Assembly (NCBI RefSeq): GCF_022458985.1
Contig: NC_061770.1
Coordinates: 39,413,599-39,477,598 of the forward strand
DNA from: Mugil cephalus
Taxonomy: Eukaryota; Chordata; Actinopteri; Mugiliformes; Mugilidae
Direction of reading: 5' to 3'
Length of the DNA: 64,000 bases
Every line of letters starts with the position of its first letter. Within the stretch, counting starts at the first letter, position 1. The position numbers and the translations under genes were made by a program. The notes below the pieces were generated by a model that did not search any database, was not told the DNA's origin, and saw only the letters and a program-made list of their open reading frames with translations. Shown here in pieces: positions 24,426-37,910 of this stretch.

Positions 24426-26175
24426 ACAAAGGAGTAAATGTTTACCATCTCACTGGATGACTGTCCAACAAATAGCTGTCATACCAATCAAACAAAGTGA
24501 ATCTATTTAAGGAATGAACATAAGGTTCATCAGATCACCTCGCCCTTCATTTTCATTTTCGTTTATCCTCCTTCATTAGCGTAATTAGGCGTGAGTCAGC
24601 ATCACAACACAGGTGAAAGGTGTTTTGCAAGTGAGTTGTAAGTCTCCTCTCGTGATATCCGAAATATCTCGTCATGCAAGACTTCACTTGGAGGAAGATG
24701 GACTTGAAAAACCACTTCACGAGAGCGTAAAAGCAGTTTAGCTTTAGATATTTGAGAGCTTTTTCGAAATGTAGGCGTCTCCATTGCCAGTGTTTTTTAC
24801 TGCGAAATGTAAGTTTTGAGCAACGGAAACGCAGCATATGTTCCCGTCGGCCGCTTTCTGCAGCACAGTTGCATTTGGTGAGTGAGGGGAGCTCGGTAAA
24901 ATGCAGCTGGGCTAAAAAAAATCAGGAAGAAGTAGAAGCAGCCAAGAGTGTATAAAGTATTGAAAGGGAAGGGTGTCCTCACATCCTCCCTTCGCCCGAG
25001 GAGACGCCGCGCTGCAACAAAAAAAAAAAAAAACTCTGGAGAGCTGCTGTGTCATTACATAATCGGCACTAAAGATCAGTCGCTCATGTGCGAGCACAGT
25101 GTGCAAAACGTGTACTTAAGAATATATACACACACACAAACAGGGCAGTGTATTGATACTGACATGAACAACACTCGGATAAAACGATGTCCAGACACAT
25201 GCAGCACATCTCCCCCGTGCTTTTAATTTTCTTTCACGTCAAAGCGACGTGTTTCTTCTTCTGTCTGGTTGCTCCCTGACGTCAAATTGCCATTTTCTGT
25301 TTCCCCTCCCGTCGCCTCGGTGCGACTCCCTCCCTTCCCTCCCCCCTCTCAGCCTCCTCTCTCCCCCGTCAGGGCCAGCTCCATCCACTGTGCGAGCCAG
25401 CAGGGGTGGTCGCTCTCATCTAATAAGCCCCTGTCACACAGATTAATACCCGCTGGTGATAAATCTCCCCCCGGATCGGGTCGGACCAACTGTCTGCACC
25501 ATTAAACCCAAAGGGAGCGGCAGTGCGGGTCAAACAGTGTGAGAGAGAGAGGAGGGAGAAAACTCCCCTTTTCCTCCGTCCTCCTCTCAGGCTGCCATCA
25601 GTCCACGGGACGTGACAGCTCGCCTCGACTTCCTGCACCTCTTTCTCATCTTTCGTCCTCTCTTCCCATCCACTTTCATATTTCTCCCATTGATGCGAAA
25701 ATGTCCCTTTCACCTCTTCCCTTTCATCTTACTTTTATCCTGCCTCCGTACACGGGCGCAAGCGCAGATTTATTCCAGCGGAAAAACAAGCCCAAAAATT
25801 TCTTTCATTTTCTTTTATCTCCTGGCTGTGTCCTCTTCCTCTTATCTTCTCTCGTGGGCTAATCCTGGAAACACCTCGCCTCATCCTTTCATAGCGAGCT
25901 CAACCTATTTTCTCTCCGTATCCTTCGATAGGGGTTTATGTGCTGTGTTCCAAGGTATCGAAAACCACAGACTTGTTTCCGCAACTTCTTCTTTTTTTGT
26001 TTTTTTTATGAGTTCAAAAAAGTTTAGTGAACAGCAGACTTACTCTGGCCTGATGTGGTTTAAAGCATCTAATAGACCCATTAAAGTGAAGTGGCTAATC
26101 GGCTTCAGTGACGTAAGGCACACGTCATTGTCATTTGGTCGGTGTCATCATGAAACACAGACAAATTAACTGACA
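24426..26175. other. non-coding stretch, nothing recognised
   Basis: Includes a C/T-rich patch at 25290-25400 and the 185-residue plus frame at 25612-26169. That frame is rich in Phe, Ser, Leu and Pro because the strand is pyrimidine-rich, and it has no domain. No gene seen. Confidence 0.45.
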
Positions 26176-26265
26176 TTCATTCATTTTCTGGAACTGCTTG
26201 TCCTCTGGAGGGTCGTGGGGGGCTGGAGCCTTTCCCAGCTGTCATCGGGTGAAAAGGTGGTGGGG
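26176..26265 (-). repeat. end fragment of the 8597-type dispersed repeat
   Basis: Reads ggagggtcgtggggggctgg then agcctttcccagctgtcat, the complement of the terminal part of the repeat at 8597-8890 (cagctgggataggctcc). Only the end is present. Confidence 0.65.
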
Positions 26266-26468
26266 GTTAATTTAATTTGTTCCCAAGGTTTGCTTTAAAT
26301 TCAGTCTTAATATCTTAAAAAAAAGTAGGACTCGACTGATTTTGATCATTTTTTCGGGCCTAATTTAAGTTTAGTTGTTTAATATAAACATGTAAAATTA
26401 AATTAAATTAGTCGGGGTTACAGACCAAACCTTAACCTAAGGGCCACTTACACTTTACTGCTTTACTC

Positions 26469-27008
26469 CAGGGGTCTGCATCGTTTTCCAGGTCAAGGAC
26501 CCGAAACTGATGAGAGATTAAGTAGAGACTCTCTACCTACTAATGTGTTCTATGTTAATCTCGGCCTAGTGCTGTTTATAAATATACATTATTATCATCA
26601 TTTTGCATTCAATATTAACATATTCAAATAATACACAGATTTCACCTGGGGACTGAAAAAGCTCTCGGCCAATTGTGGGGAACCTGACACATTCAGGGTG
26701 ATTGGCTGATGCAGTGATAGGGGCGTGGCCTAACGCGTACAGGAGGCTTAGATTGACAGGTCTAGTGTGAAACAGTGCGCTGCTGCTCCTGTATTGCTGA
26801 ATGGGCCTGAAAGATGACGTCTTCTGCCTCCATTTACTCCAAAATATGTTGGTTTCATGTTCATATGTATTTAAAGAAATTTAAATTTGTTGGGAAAATC
26901 AAAAATATAAAAAAATGCTTAATCAACCGAAGATTTTGCGACTCTCCCTACTGTGCAGTTGGTCTGTGGATCCCCTAGGGGTCGCAAACCCCCTGTTGAA
27001 GACCCATG
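26469..27008 (+). mobile_element. non-autonomous hAT-type element, longer copy
   Basis: Flanked by ctttactc (26461-26468) and ttttactc (27009-27016), a near-perfect 8-bp target duplication as expected for hAT elements. The left end, caggggtctgc, pairs with the complement of the right end, gttgaagaccc. Near the right end is the motif cccctaggggtcgc, also found in the short copy at 44649-44910. The interior has no transposase frame. The segment at about 26640-26880 is absent from the short copy, so one copy is a deletion or insertion derivative of the other. Confidence 0.8.
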
Positions 27009-28391
27009 TTTTACTCTATTTATGTAACAGCTACCAAGCACATTTCAGTTAATTCAATAAAAAGCCAACTGAGGATAAATCTCCTCCCTGCTGTGCAGAT
27101 TAAACTACAGCAAATGGAGCAGCAAATCATTTGTGCCTCTATCAATTAAACCTGAGTTACCTCTTATATATTGTATTACTGCATCAATAGTAGTATAGTA
27201 TAATCCTAACCCAGTGGGGCTGAGATACATTCAAAAACAACAAAATACTGTTTTGTGGCTACTGGAAAAGCTTTTAATCAGCACAGACAGTAAGAGGGAA
27301 CTGGTTTAATCCGATGTACCCCCTGCTTCCATAATCACTCAAAAGGTCACAAATCCTCTTCTTCACTGCCGATGCTTCACACTGGAAAACACCTGTTTGC
27401 TACTGCAACAATCGTCTGTTGGATGTGGTTTGATGTTGCGCGCGGAAACGCTGGGGAGCAATATATTACGTGCGCACATCAACGTTTTGTAAGTGGTTTG
27501 TAAGGTGCACTTTATGTTGGTGTCTACGGCTACAAGTAACCTGAAGAAAGACCTGGAGTTTGAGGGTAAACGACACAAGCAAATCTAAAGAACGAAGGTT
27601 GGATTTCTCCAGACCAGAGCTGGAGATGTTTGACGAAGGAGAAGTGAGGAGGCTGGTGGTTGAGTGTGTCGTGGAGGATGCGTTGCCTCTTTTTTACAGC
27701 TGAGTCGGCGGCGTTTCATAAGCTTGTCGGCAAAATCCCTGTTCGACCAAGTGACAAGGTAAAAACTAATCTCTAATGATTTAGTCCTATTGTTAAGGTG
27801 TAAACACATTCCCACAGATAGTTTATTTAAGATGAGACACTACGGGTGGTGTTAGAGGTGATTCAGTGATTAAAAATGGTCTTAAGTTGTTAAGTCGGTT
27901 GTGTTTGCAGAGGGATTTTCACGGTTGTTATTGTCACATCATCTCAGAATACTTTAACACTGAAGTAAAACATAAACGTCTTCATGTTTTACAGTACTCA
28001 TAAATGAGACTCTCTCAATAAATGGTAATGAACAAAGCGCCGACTAAGAAAAAATATGGATAGAAATATATAAAGGAAAAATCATTCACGGAAGACAACT
28101 TTTAAAACTGTGCAAATAAATACATTTCAGTTCATATACTTGCAGCAGATTAAAAGAATACAAGTGAAAATATTAAAAGGACTATTCGCCGTGACAAAAT
28201 GTTGCCTTCATTTTGTAATGCCTTGTTGTAAATGTTTATTTTGGTGAAAGTAACTAAAACGTAAGTAACTTATTACTCTACGGAGAAGGTAATATTGTAA
28301 AGAAACGTATTACTTTCAAAGCAAGTAACTTGCAATATGAAATATGTTACACTTTAGAAGTAACTCGCTCAACAGTGGAGATGGAATAGTT
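27009..28391. other. non-coding stretch, possible old repeat at its end
   Basis: At about 28245-28375 the sequence is dominated by agtaact and its complement, a look seen in some fish DNA transposons. No defined ends were found. The rest is unique-looking with no credible gene. Confidence 0.4.

Positions 28392-28442
<51 letters not shown>
28392..28442. repeat. (TG)25 microsatellite
   Basis: About 51 bp of uninterrupted TG. Confidence 0.97.
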
Positions 28443-28445
<3 letters not shown>

Positions 28446-28762
28446 TGTGAGAAGTGGTATTCCACTGAAGCTGCACCGCCCAGTCAATTTACTTTACAAC
28501 ACAGACATGTGGTTGCACCTGTACGTGGGAACACACCTGGAGGGAGGAGCTTGAGAGAATTTGGCTTCAGAGAAACAATGTGTGAGACGGAAAAACAACA
28601 CGGAGGTATTTTAGACGAGGTGGGGGGGGCGTGGTTATTTATTTCTCGGCCCGTCAGCTTGTGTGCATGAATATTCAGTGTGTGTCATGTTGAAGTTGGT
28701 GTGTTTTCTCCAAGCAAAGCAAGATTAATGAGCCTTAGCTCATTCCTGGCAAATGCTGAGAT

Positions 28763-28787
28763 CTGTGTGTGTGCGTGTGTGTGTGTG

Positions 28788-28832
<45 letters not shown>
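28763..28832. repeat. (TG)n microsatellite with two GTGC interruptions
   Basis: About 70 bp of TG with C substitutions near 28774 and 28794. The 176-residue minus frame at 28685-29215 crosses it and is an artefact. Confidence 0.97.
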
Positions 28833-28834
<2 letters not shown>

Positions 28835-31800
28835 GTGACCTAACAAGGGAAGCTTTGTCCGTGTAATGGCTTTTAGCTGCACATCAACCTGATGATCAGC
28901 TGTATCTGTATGTGCGCAGACAGAGGAAGTGTATTTTTTTAGATATTGAGATATAGAGAGAGAGAGAGAGCGGAGTGATGTCCTATATTTCGGTTCAGCT
29001 ACAGGCGTGAATTTGTTCACTTCCTTGCGTCTGAAAATAAAATAAACCTGTGCAGCCGCCAGTGTCAGTTTCTTCTGCGCTAAGTTACAGTTTCGTAACG
29101 TTGGCCGTGCAGGCCGTTTGACATCTTCATCGGAGACGAAAGCTTGAAAACCGGCGCCATGTTGCTGACTAGGTGACCAAACACACACCCAAGAAAAGCA
29201 CACACACACAGACACGCAGGTCCAAATAAGAAGCTGCAGAAACTAGAATGAAAACAAAATTTGTTATAATGCATGTGTATGTGGGAATAAATCATTTCCC
29301 AGAGGTCACAGTTAAATCTATTCATGTATTCATTATTAGGACTCTTTATACGCTTCACTCAGCAATGTGGCAACGTTCATTACTCTGCATGTATGGCTCT
29401 GGCCTGGGACATATGACTGGGACATGCAAATTCTAATTCTATAATAGATAGTGAGAAAATATAATAACGGACGGTAGAAAGATTAGGAGTGAATAATTGA
29501 CCGGTGCATTAGCTCTTTGCTCCTCTCAGCGTGTTTTTTAAAGTATTTCATGTTTTCTGCACCACTTGCGTTGTTTTCTGCGTCAGAAAGTGTTGACAAC
29601 TCACTTGACTGTCACAACACGCCTCTCTCAGGTGACAATGCAAATAAGCCTGCAGATGGAAACTGTTTAAATAAAAAAAAAAAAAGGAATAACTGAGCTG
29701 ACACTCTGCTACTTGGCTGCACGGGAAGTAGCCTCTTCTTTACGTCGATGCACGTGAGTTGCAGCCCTCTGACAAAAACTGTATGAGATCATGCCAGACG
29801 TATGACTGCTCATGCTTAGCAACCATTCTCCAAATCTGCAGACTTCCCCTTTAAGAAGCATATGTAAAACTATAACTATATTATGTAGCTGTTCTAATCT
29901 ATGGCCCTCCCTGGCTTGAGTCTGCGCAGGTATCTCCACCTGATGACCAACAACACACGACGACATGCAAACACATCGCTCATTAATAATGCAAACCAGC
30001 GCCTAAAGCAGACACACCCATCACGGTCAACGTGACACACATTCTTAACATGTCAGGGATTCAGTTCACTTTCACAGCACAAAAACCTGCAACCAGTGGC
30101 TCTGACGGCCTCACCTTTAAAAGTAAATGCAGTAAACTTATTGCAGTGTAAAGCATGCTCGGGCTAAACGGTTCATTCGTCCATTACATCCTCGGTCAAC
30201 CTTCAGTCGGCACGGTGGCGTCGTCCCTCCGACTCTTTTTCCTGCTATAAATAGTGAGGAAAGTGACATTTACAGCAGTTATTAATGGGACTGTGCCTTT
30301 AAGACCACACGGGCACTTTGCATGCCCTGCTGTTCACCTTCAGCTGCCGCTGTACATGTGTGTGTCAGGATATCTGTGTGATAAAAAGGACTCATGAGGT
30401 AGGGTAAAGTGCACCTGCTAAAACAAACAAACCCTTATTTGTTTAAAAAAAAAATACCAGGAAGTTTTTTTTTTTGCTTCTTATTGACAGACTGGAGGAA
30501 GGAAAATGACAAACCTACAAGTGCAAGTGCATTCAACCACCTGAAACATTTAAATAATCTGCCAAATCTTTATTTATTTTAACAACATCCACGGGGGAAG
30601 TTGGTTCTGGGTTTGCCGCTCGCTAGCGTCTCCACGCATAAATCCCCTCTGCCCTATGACACGTAGCATGGACAAGCTGTGCAAGGTAATGGGATGTTAC
30701 CAAGCGCGGTACAGTACAGTGAGTCTCATTATTCGCTGCTGAGAAGATTGTGTGCACAGGCAGGTAAACATCAGCTCCCCGGTGCACGTGGGTAAGTCGC
30801 TAATGCATCTGCATGTGTGCAGAGGGAGGAAGTCTCATAGATGGGGTACTAGCATGAATTCAACCGTGAACTTCCTGTTCATATTCGTATGAACTTAGCA
30901 CTGCATCCTGCAGGCACAAAGCAACAGAAAAGGTCGTGTGTTAGCATAATTATAAAGATTGCACACAACATACACGAGCCTCAGAAGATCTCGGAGTAGT
31001 TTAACATTAGGTCCCAAACTACAAGCTCATTAGCCCCATGTCACACCCCCCGAATTCCCTCTTAAGCACACACAGTTTGACTAAACCCATATGTTTGGGT
31101 GGGATAAGTCCAAATCACCTCTTAGTGTCTTTAATGCATTAAGTCTTTTCTTTCAAACCCCCTGTTAGTGGGACTCCACTCAACACACACACAAGCAGAC
31201 CCGCTAACGGACTGGCCTCCGTTCACTCCTCTGTTAGCTCGGCAGCTGAAGGCTTTGACTTGTCCGAAGCCGACTGCCGACCAAACACTGTCACCGCGGC
31301 GTTAAAGAAAGACCGGCCTGTGTGTACGTTAGATTCACTTAAAGGTGCTATTTGCACGAATAAGATTGAAAAATGTGTTGGAATTATCAACATTTTAGCA
31401 GATGTCCTGCTCTCGCGTCCGGTGTTTTTGGCTGTTGGCTCGTTACAGTCGCGAGTAACACAGAAGTCACGACGGCGTACGAACATGCAAACTTCATCCG
31501 TAGTGGATGGTTTACGTTACAGTCAGCTAAGTCCGGTTTTAGTACGAGCAGATGGTTCGTTGCGTTTACCTCGGGAGGCAGAATTTGGCGTCGTCTGCGT
31601 TTTAGTTACAGAAGTCGGAAAAGTAGACGGCCACAAAAGCTCTTGACTGGTCCGAATATAACTTGTTGTGTGTTCAGTAATTGATTTTTTTGAGTGAAAT
31701 TAAAGTTTTTTCATCATTGATATCATGTTAAACTCAATTTAGGCTATTTAAGCTGCACAAGTCATGATTTTTTTTACTAGAACTATTTACAGTGATGAAA

Positions 31801-32934
31801 TCTGCAACAAAATAGTAGCAACAAAAGCTTTAATTGTTTCATTTAAAAGTACAAAAAAATACGCTATTACTCACAGTTTGCCACGATGGTGTTTCGCATT
31901 GTTTTGTTTTTAGCCGTTATTAGCATGGCACAGGGCTTGTAGCTCCCATGTAACTCATTAAAAACTTAAATTACACTGTAACAGCATTTCAACACACGTA
32001 TGTTGAAAAATACTGTCTGTACAATCGATTTAACGCAACAAGAACTAATCAGAAGAGCTAATGAACAGAATATTACAGCAGCTTCTAACTGCTGTTTACA
32101 ATTGGGGCGGCCATCTTGGTAACTCATCTCGGGGTTAGTGAGGATTCAACGACTTTCCAGTTGGAAATTACAACTACAAATTTGGAAGTTTGACTTACAA
32201 ACCCATCTTGAAACGTCTTCATCATTTAAAACACTTAAAAAACAAAACTAAATAAAATATAAAATGACATCAAGTCACTTATTCACACAAATTCAGGTTG
32301 ATGCTCACATGATTAAATCATTTCAGTCTTAGCTGCATTTGTGCACGCGTTTTTTTGTGTGTGTGTGTGTGCACTCCTCCACATATTAGGCAGCGTGACG
32401 TTAATCTAATCCGGACTGCTGGGATCTCGGGGTCCATCCCGCTCCACGTGGACAAGGGAGCCGTTTTATATAAGAGCACTTAAGCTGATGAGATCGGCCC
32501 GAGGCGAGAGGGGGGGGGCGGCCGCTGTGATGTCCCGACGCCACACGACTGCACAATCTGACTACAGTGATGTCATCGGAAACCTTTCTTTATAAGTTAC
32601 GATCAGTTCGGCACCGTTTGATGTCGCTTCCATTTCTGGGTGGCGGTTGTCTTGAGCTTTGGTCCGACCCATTACCGTCCTCTCCCATCGGTCGGTCCAC
32701 GTCTACGCAGCGTCCTTGTAGTGCTTTGTAATGTCGACATGCTCACTAGATCAGTGTGATAATGCTTTTAGGAGGCTTTTTCCAGCCTCCTGAGTAATGT
32801 TTCGCACACACACACACACACACATATATTTGATGGGAGTCTGTCCTCTATTGTGATGTTAAGCTAAAAGATGAAAGTATGGTGTCTGTCTGGCTCTAAA
32901 GACCCTCTCCTGCTCTCTCCGTATTCCCCCTGGA

Positions 32935-32938
<4 letters not shown>
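28833..32938. other. non-coding stretch, nothing recognised
   Basis: Includes A/T runs, a GC-rich patch at about 32480-32550 and a CA run near 32805-32824. The plus frame at 31260-31646 (128 residues) has an ordinary amino-acid mix, but no domain that I recognise, no splice sites and an overlapping second frame. I do not call it a gene. Confidence 0.45.

Positions 32939-32970
<32 letters not shown>
32939..32970. repeat. (CA)16 microsatellite
   Basis: Uninterrupted CA run. Confidence 0.97.
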
Positions 32971-32972
<2 letters not shown>

Positions 32973-33599
32973 GTCCACAAACGGGCTCAGCAGACACCTC
33001 AATTATGATAATGTGGATCAGCATTAATGTAACCTTACAGCGCGGCTGGCTTTCAACGTCGCTGCGTGCCGGTGTGTGTTTTGTGTGTTTTTTGTCCCAG
33101 ACAGCAGGAGAGGAGGGGCGGCTACTGTATCTCATTTAACACGGAGTTGCTCCCCGCGGAAAAGAAAAGAAAAAAAAAAAGCCTTTATAGACAAACAAGA
33201 ATATGAACAAACGGAATGATTTGAGGCGCCGAGAAGTGCTGAAGTCAGAAAGTAATAAAAAGAAACAAAGAGGAAACAAAGAGGACGTGAGGACTTTAGG
33301 GTGTTATTTTAAAAGCACACAGGCCTCAAGTAGATGTATTTACCACCTTTTTTTTTTCTTTTCTATCTGTGCGTAAATCAGCGCAGACTCCAGACGTGCT
33401 GCAGCAGCTCAGACCACAGCGGCTAGAGGACGTTAAGTAATAGAAATAGAACAGTGAGGCAGATGAAAGCGTCCACAAACTGTGAGCTCTAGTGCTAAAA
33501 GCGGAGAAGCAGGACGGGGGTTTCACCTGAGAAAACGCCAACGAGCCAGTTCTCAACAACTGGCCCCCTCGTCCCTTCACGCACCTCTTTCATCGGAGC

Positions 33600-33684
33600 C
33601 ACGCCGTTCCTTTTTCTTCCTCCTCCTCTTACCTCCTTCTTCCTCCCTCCTCCTGTTTCCCCCCCCCCTCTCCCTCCATCCCTG
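33600..33684. repeat. polypyrimidine tract
   Basis: Largely C and T on the plus strand (tcttcctcctcctctt and a run of nine C), interrupted by few purines. It lies 135 bp before the longest CA repeat of the window. Confidence 0.8.
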
Positions 33685-33819
33685 TAATTACCACCTCAGA
33701 CTCCAATTAAAAGAAACCACAATAAAGAGAGCAGAGGAGGGAGGCTGAGGGGCGGTGGAAGGGAAGGAGAGAGGGGACGGCGGTGAGAGACATGGGGGGG
33801 GATTTAATGAGAAGTTTGT

Positions 33820-33903
<84 letters not shown>
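33820..33903. repeat. (CA)42 microsatellite, longest pure dinucleotide run in the window
   Basis: 84 bp of uninterrupted CA. Frames on both strands are pure Thr-His or Cys-Val and are not genes. Confidence 0.98.
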
Positions 33904-33905
<2 letters not shown>

Positions 33906-34651
33906 GAAATTGGGAGTCGGTGCAGGTAACTTTAAAGGCTTTTTAAACGGCGAAATATAAGTTTTAAAAAGTTTGGTGACATTTGCATTCGCAGGAAAGT
34001 TAGAGGAAACGTCCACATAGATGTGCATGTGTTTGTTTGTGTATATATTTATGTGTGTGTGTGTGTGTGTGTAGTAGAGGGGGCTGCTGACAGTTTTTCC
34101 TTTGTGTTTGCCACGGCCCAGTTTCCTGCCATTAAGGTTCCCAAAGTTGCTCTGCCTTCGTTAACGGCATAAACACATCCTCACATAGACACAGGGGGGG
34201 TAAAAAAAAAAAAAAAGAAAGAGACAGAAGGTCAATATGCTCGAAAGAGGATGATAAAAAAATAAATAAAAACATGGAGAACTGGAGATCAACAAGTCAT
34301 GACAGCAACGCGGGGAGACGGAAGCGGTCGATATGCGGCTGATACACACAAAATAAAACCAAAGCAACTCTCGGCAGCGCAAGATACTATCAATCAATAA
34401 ACACAAAGTAGGCACAGCAGGGTAGCCCTTCCTGTCAGGCCGCCTTTGTGTGCGTGTAAGTGTGTGTGTGTGTGTGTGTGGATGAAATGTGCCCTGTGGT
34501 TGTGTGCCAGGCAAGACTGCCAAAAGACACACATGCACAAAGGGACTGAGAGAAAGGGTCCAGAGAGGTGCTTTGATTTACTGGGCTGCCAAGAGGAGAC
34601 TCGGTGCATTATTGTGCACCGGGAGGAAATAGATACTGTATCTTCACCGCA

Positions 34652-34685
<34 letters not shown>

Positions 34686-35239
34686 CCTCAGATGTCTTAT
34701 CAGTGTGGCCGTTTTACTTAGGAGATCCATTAGTCGGCTTCTCCTTGAAGGCTACGAGCGTGTGTCCCAGACAGGGAGTCGCTTTACGAGCTGGTGCGTT
34801 ACCTTGATCGTAGCAGGAGTGGTAACTTACTCTGCATTACAGGCCAAACACCCTGCAGCGTACATGTGTGTGTATGTTCTCGCGCACACACACCACCTTT
34901 CACTGCGCCGTGAATTAGCCGAAACGCCTCCTAAGCTTAAGCTGAGCATGTAGTTCCTCTGAAAACCAGTTGAACTGAAGCTTTTCGTGTGTTTGCTGAG
35001 GCCTGGTCCGACCTGATGGTGCAGTTCTCATGCCTGAGTGAGGGTAATTACCCGTGCATCCCATATATTTACTATGTTATCAGCAGGCTAATAACGTCCA
35101 TAAAGACCGCGCTGCATACGGCATGTTTAAGTGGTAATGATATAGCTTGCTAAACGCGCCTAATATAACCAGCTGCTCCTCTGTTAACTATTACCATTGC
35201 TGTTAACACAACCTGACACAAGTTCTGCTGCGTGACAAT
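33904..35239. other. non-coding stretch with three small simple repeats
   Basis: TG runs at about 34052-34072 and 34459-34480 and a CA run at about 34654-34682. Open frames here follow the repeats. No gene seen. Confidence 0.5.
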
Positions 35240-35695
35240 CGTTTACATGCAGAGCTTAACCGAGCTCTGCTCAAAATTTGACTTTCTGACTACAGTCCTT
35301 GTCCCAGTTTACATGCAACGGAGAAAATCAAATAACTGACGGGAACATGTCCTCGTCCTCCTCCACACTAATATGGTTAATACGACTCCCTTTCCAGTTG
35401 ACCTATTACGTCATATAATAAACAAGAGTCGTTCATGCGTCAGACCGGCATTTCAAACAACAAGAAGGTGGATAATAGTCCAGCTTTTTAATCTCCTACA
35501 TAATGTGCGCGCTGCTTATGGTGCAGATAAGATGGCGCTATCCCTCAGGTGCTCTGTTTACCTTCTTCTTCTGCGACCGGCTTTCTTGGATGTTTTTGTT
35601 TCGGGGGTTGTGGAGCACGCACGCACACGCATTGTCCAGTTAAAGTTGGATTAAGGCAATAATTTGTTTTTGTTTTTTTCACGTGCACATAAACG
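35240..35695 (+). repeat. dispersed TTTACATGC-type repeat, most complete copy
   Basis: The ends cgtttacatgc (35240-35250) and gcacataaacg (35685-35695) are inverted relative to each other, as in a MITE. The interior shares agcttaac, gactacagt, ttaccttcttcttctgcgac and ctttcttggatgt with 55371-55869 and with the minus strand of 23710-24425. No transposase frame. Confidence 0.75.
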
Positions 35696-37679
35696 TACTA
35701 GGGATTCACAAAGACCCTGGGGTGAGTTAAGTCGCTGGTAATCCAGAATTTAGACCAATATCTCGCACCTAAACGTGTCTTAGTAAAGTTGGTTTCGTAC
35801 CATTTCACAGAACCCAGGTTACAATCAGGTAACTTTGGTTTCAGAGACTGATGCTGCGCAGTCAGCGTGTTTGCACGACACACAGATCTGCAAAGGGTCT
35901 GTTAGTGAGACGCAGCAGATTACTGAGATTTTCTTTGGCTTCCCTAATGTTGTATTCACTGAAAACAATCCATATTTGCCACTTAAGTCCTCTCAGAGGA
36001 GGGGAGGGCGGCCCACACAGGCTGGTCTACGTGTGATATCTACCCTAACCCCAGAAACACGTCCCCATACATGATTGTTGTTGTTACTTCAAAACTGATT
36101 AACACGGCCAGTGTTCTGCAGGACATTGCCCCAGCCGTGTCACTGAGCGTTCACTGGTTTTTATTCGGAAGCAGACGGAGCAGCAGAAGTGGAATTTACA
36201 AGACATTTCCTCTGCGCTCGATCTCTCCACGCACTGACTTTCTCCAGCTTTCATCTGTCACTGGTAGTAAAAAAAAAAAAAATGCCAGCAGGCACAAATC
36301 TGTAAAGAGCTGACCTCTCACTGCAGGGGCTGACGTGGGGAGTTTAACGACTCCCGATACGAACACCAGGGCGACAACACACCGTACATGTGGCATTATA
36401 ATTGATTCTCGAGTTACAACTGGATGGTGGAACCAAAGGTCCAGAGAGAAGTGCGATGAGATGAAGAGTCTGTTTGCTTGCATGCACCTAGCAGGAAAAG
36501 GAAGTGTAGTACTCTGCTCGAGAGGAGAGACAGAAAGACAGAGCGAACCCCCCTCCCCTTTTCTCTGCTTGCACATGTGTTTCCTTCCTCCCGCCTCCCC
36601 TTCACTCATCCCTTTGCCTTACTGCTGACACAGATCCTGCACAAAGAGAAACACTCGCGTCGACATGAACACATGCTCGAACTGATCACCTCCAGTGTAA
36701 ACACAAACACACGAGAATGTCAGGTCGTCAGGTCGTCAGGTCATCGAGAGACGGCCACTTCAGTCGCATCTGATGCATGTCAAGTGCACTGATTTCAAAG
36801 AAAAAAATAGATGGAGCGTGTCTTCACATCAATGAACGCACTCACTGACCTGAAAACACAGAAAGGCCAACAGACACACACACACACACGGATATACAGA
36901 CAGGTCAATCGACTGATGAGTTTTCCAATCTGTCTGAGCAAACCTCCAGCTCTCTGAGGATCATCTCAGTGCCACAGCAGCCGTGTGCTCGCAAAGATGC
37001 CAACAGGTCAAGTGGACGCAGCATCTCACCATGAGCAAGGTGACCCCGTGCGATCTCTGACCCGATCTCAAACCCGTCACGTCCTGTCTGGCTCGTTTCA
37101 CCCCGAATGAGGCAGATCAATCATTCCCTCCTTCTCCATTTAATCTAATCAATATCTATTAGCCTCTTTTTGTATCGCATCTGTTTTAAATATCCGTGTT
37201 TCCTAGTAAACTTCGCCCTCTCCCCCCAAATGCTTTTCATCACTAGATTCGCCTCTGCTGCTTCACCTTGAGTCGGCGACCGATAGGATCAATACTGATT
37301 TATGGGACTGGTGATGGCCTCAGACAGCGGTCAGCAATATTGCAGCAACAGACAGGAAACAGGAATATAAAGCCCCTGGGTTCGTCTACCTTTGATTAAA
37401 ACTGTAGAAAAAAAAAGGGGTTTGCTTTAACTCGGAATACATTAAATGTACCAGAAAAAAAATCGACACCTTAAGTGCACCACATTGCGTATGTGTCTAA
37501 AATGCTGAACACCATCCTTCATGCATTATATTTGGCTTCGGCTTGACTTCTATCAGAGGGGATTTTCACGCAACAGAGGCCTAAAGAGGCAGGAGATGAG
37601 GAGTGAAAGTGGGTTTGAATCCCAATGAGTTGATGATATATGCTTGAGCTTCTTCTACTGAGGGTAGCACACACACACA
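35696..37679. other. non-coding stretch, nothing recognised
   Basis: Contains a short tandem (three units of gtcaggtc) at 36719-36743 and CA runs near 36872 and 37665. The 137-residue minus frame at 36196-36609 has no domain or splice support. Confidence 0.45.
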
Positions 37680-37910
37680 CACACATCCTTGTACTTCTAT
37701 CTTAGGGAGGACACTCATTGGCATAATGCATTCCCTAGCCCCTTACCCTAACCCTAACCATCACATCTAAATGCCTAACCCTAACCCTAACCCTTAAAAC
37801 TGAGTTTTAACCTTCAAAACAGACAAAAACTGAGGCCAGAAAAGTGAGGACCGGCCAAAATGTCCTCACTTTCCAAATAAGACTTCACTTTGTTGGTTAA
37901 AAATTCACAC
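37680..37910 (+). repeat. fish dispersed repeat containing (CCCTAA)n
   Basis: Begins tatcttagggaggacact, has two short runs of ccctaaccctaa (37742-37758 and about 37778-37795) and ends with gtgaggaccggccaaaatgt, cctcactttcc. This order is typical of a repeat common in fish in which telomere-like units sit between fixed flanks. It is not an internal telomere. Confidence 0.65.

Noticed and set aside
25612-26169. 185-residue plus-strand open frame
   Set aside because: Pyrimidine-rich strand gives a biased Phe/Ser/Leu/Pro product. No family resemblance or exon structure.
31260-31646. 128-residue plus frame overlapping a 103-residue frame
   Set aside because: Ordinary composition but no known domain, no splice signals and a second overlapping frame of similar quality.
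33688-34028. Cys-Val and Thr-His open frames
   Set aside because: They are translations of the (CA)42 microsatellite. The same applies to frames over every other CA/TG run.
37605-37630. B-box-like gggtttgaatccc
   Set aside because: No A box at the right distance and no cloverleaf.
37740-37800. Possible interstitial telomere, ccctaa units
   Set aside because: Only a few units, embedded in fixed flanks that recur in fish as a dispersed repeat.
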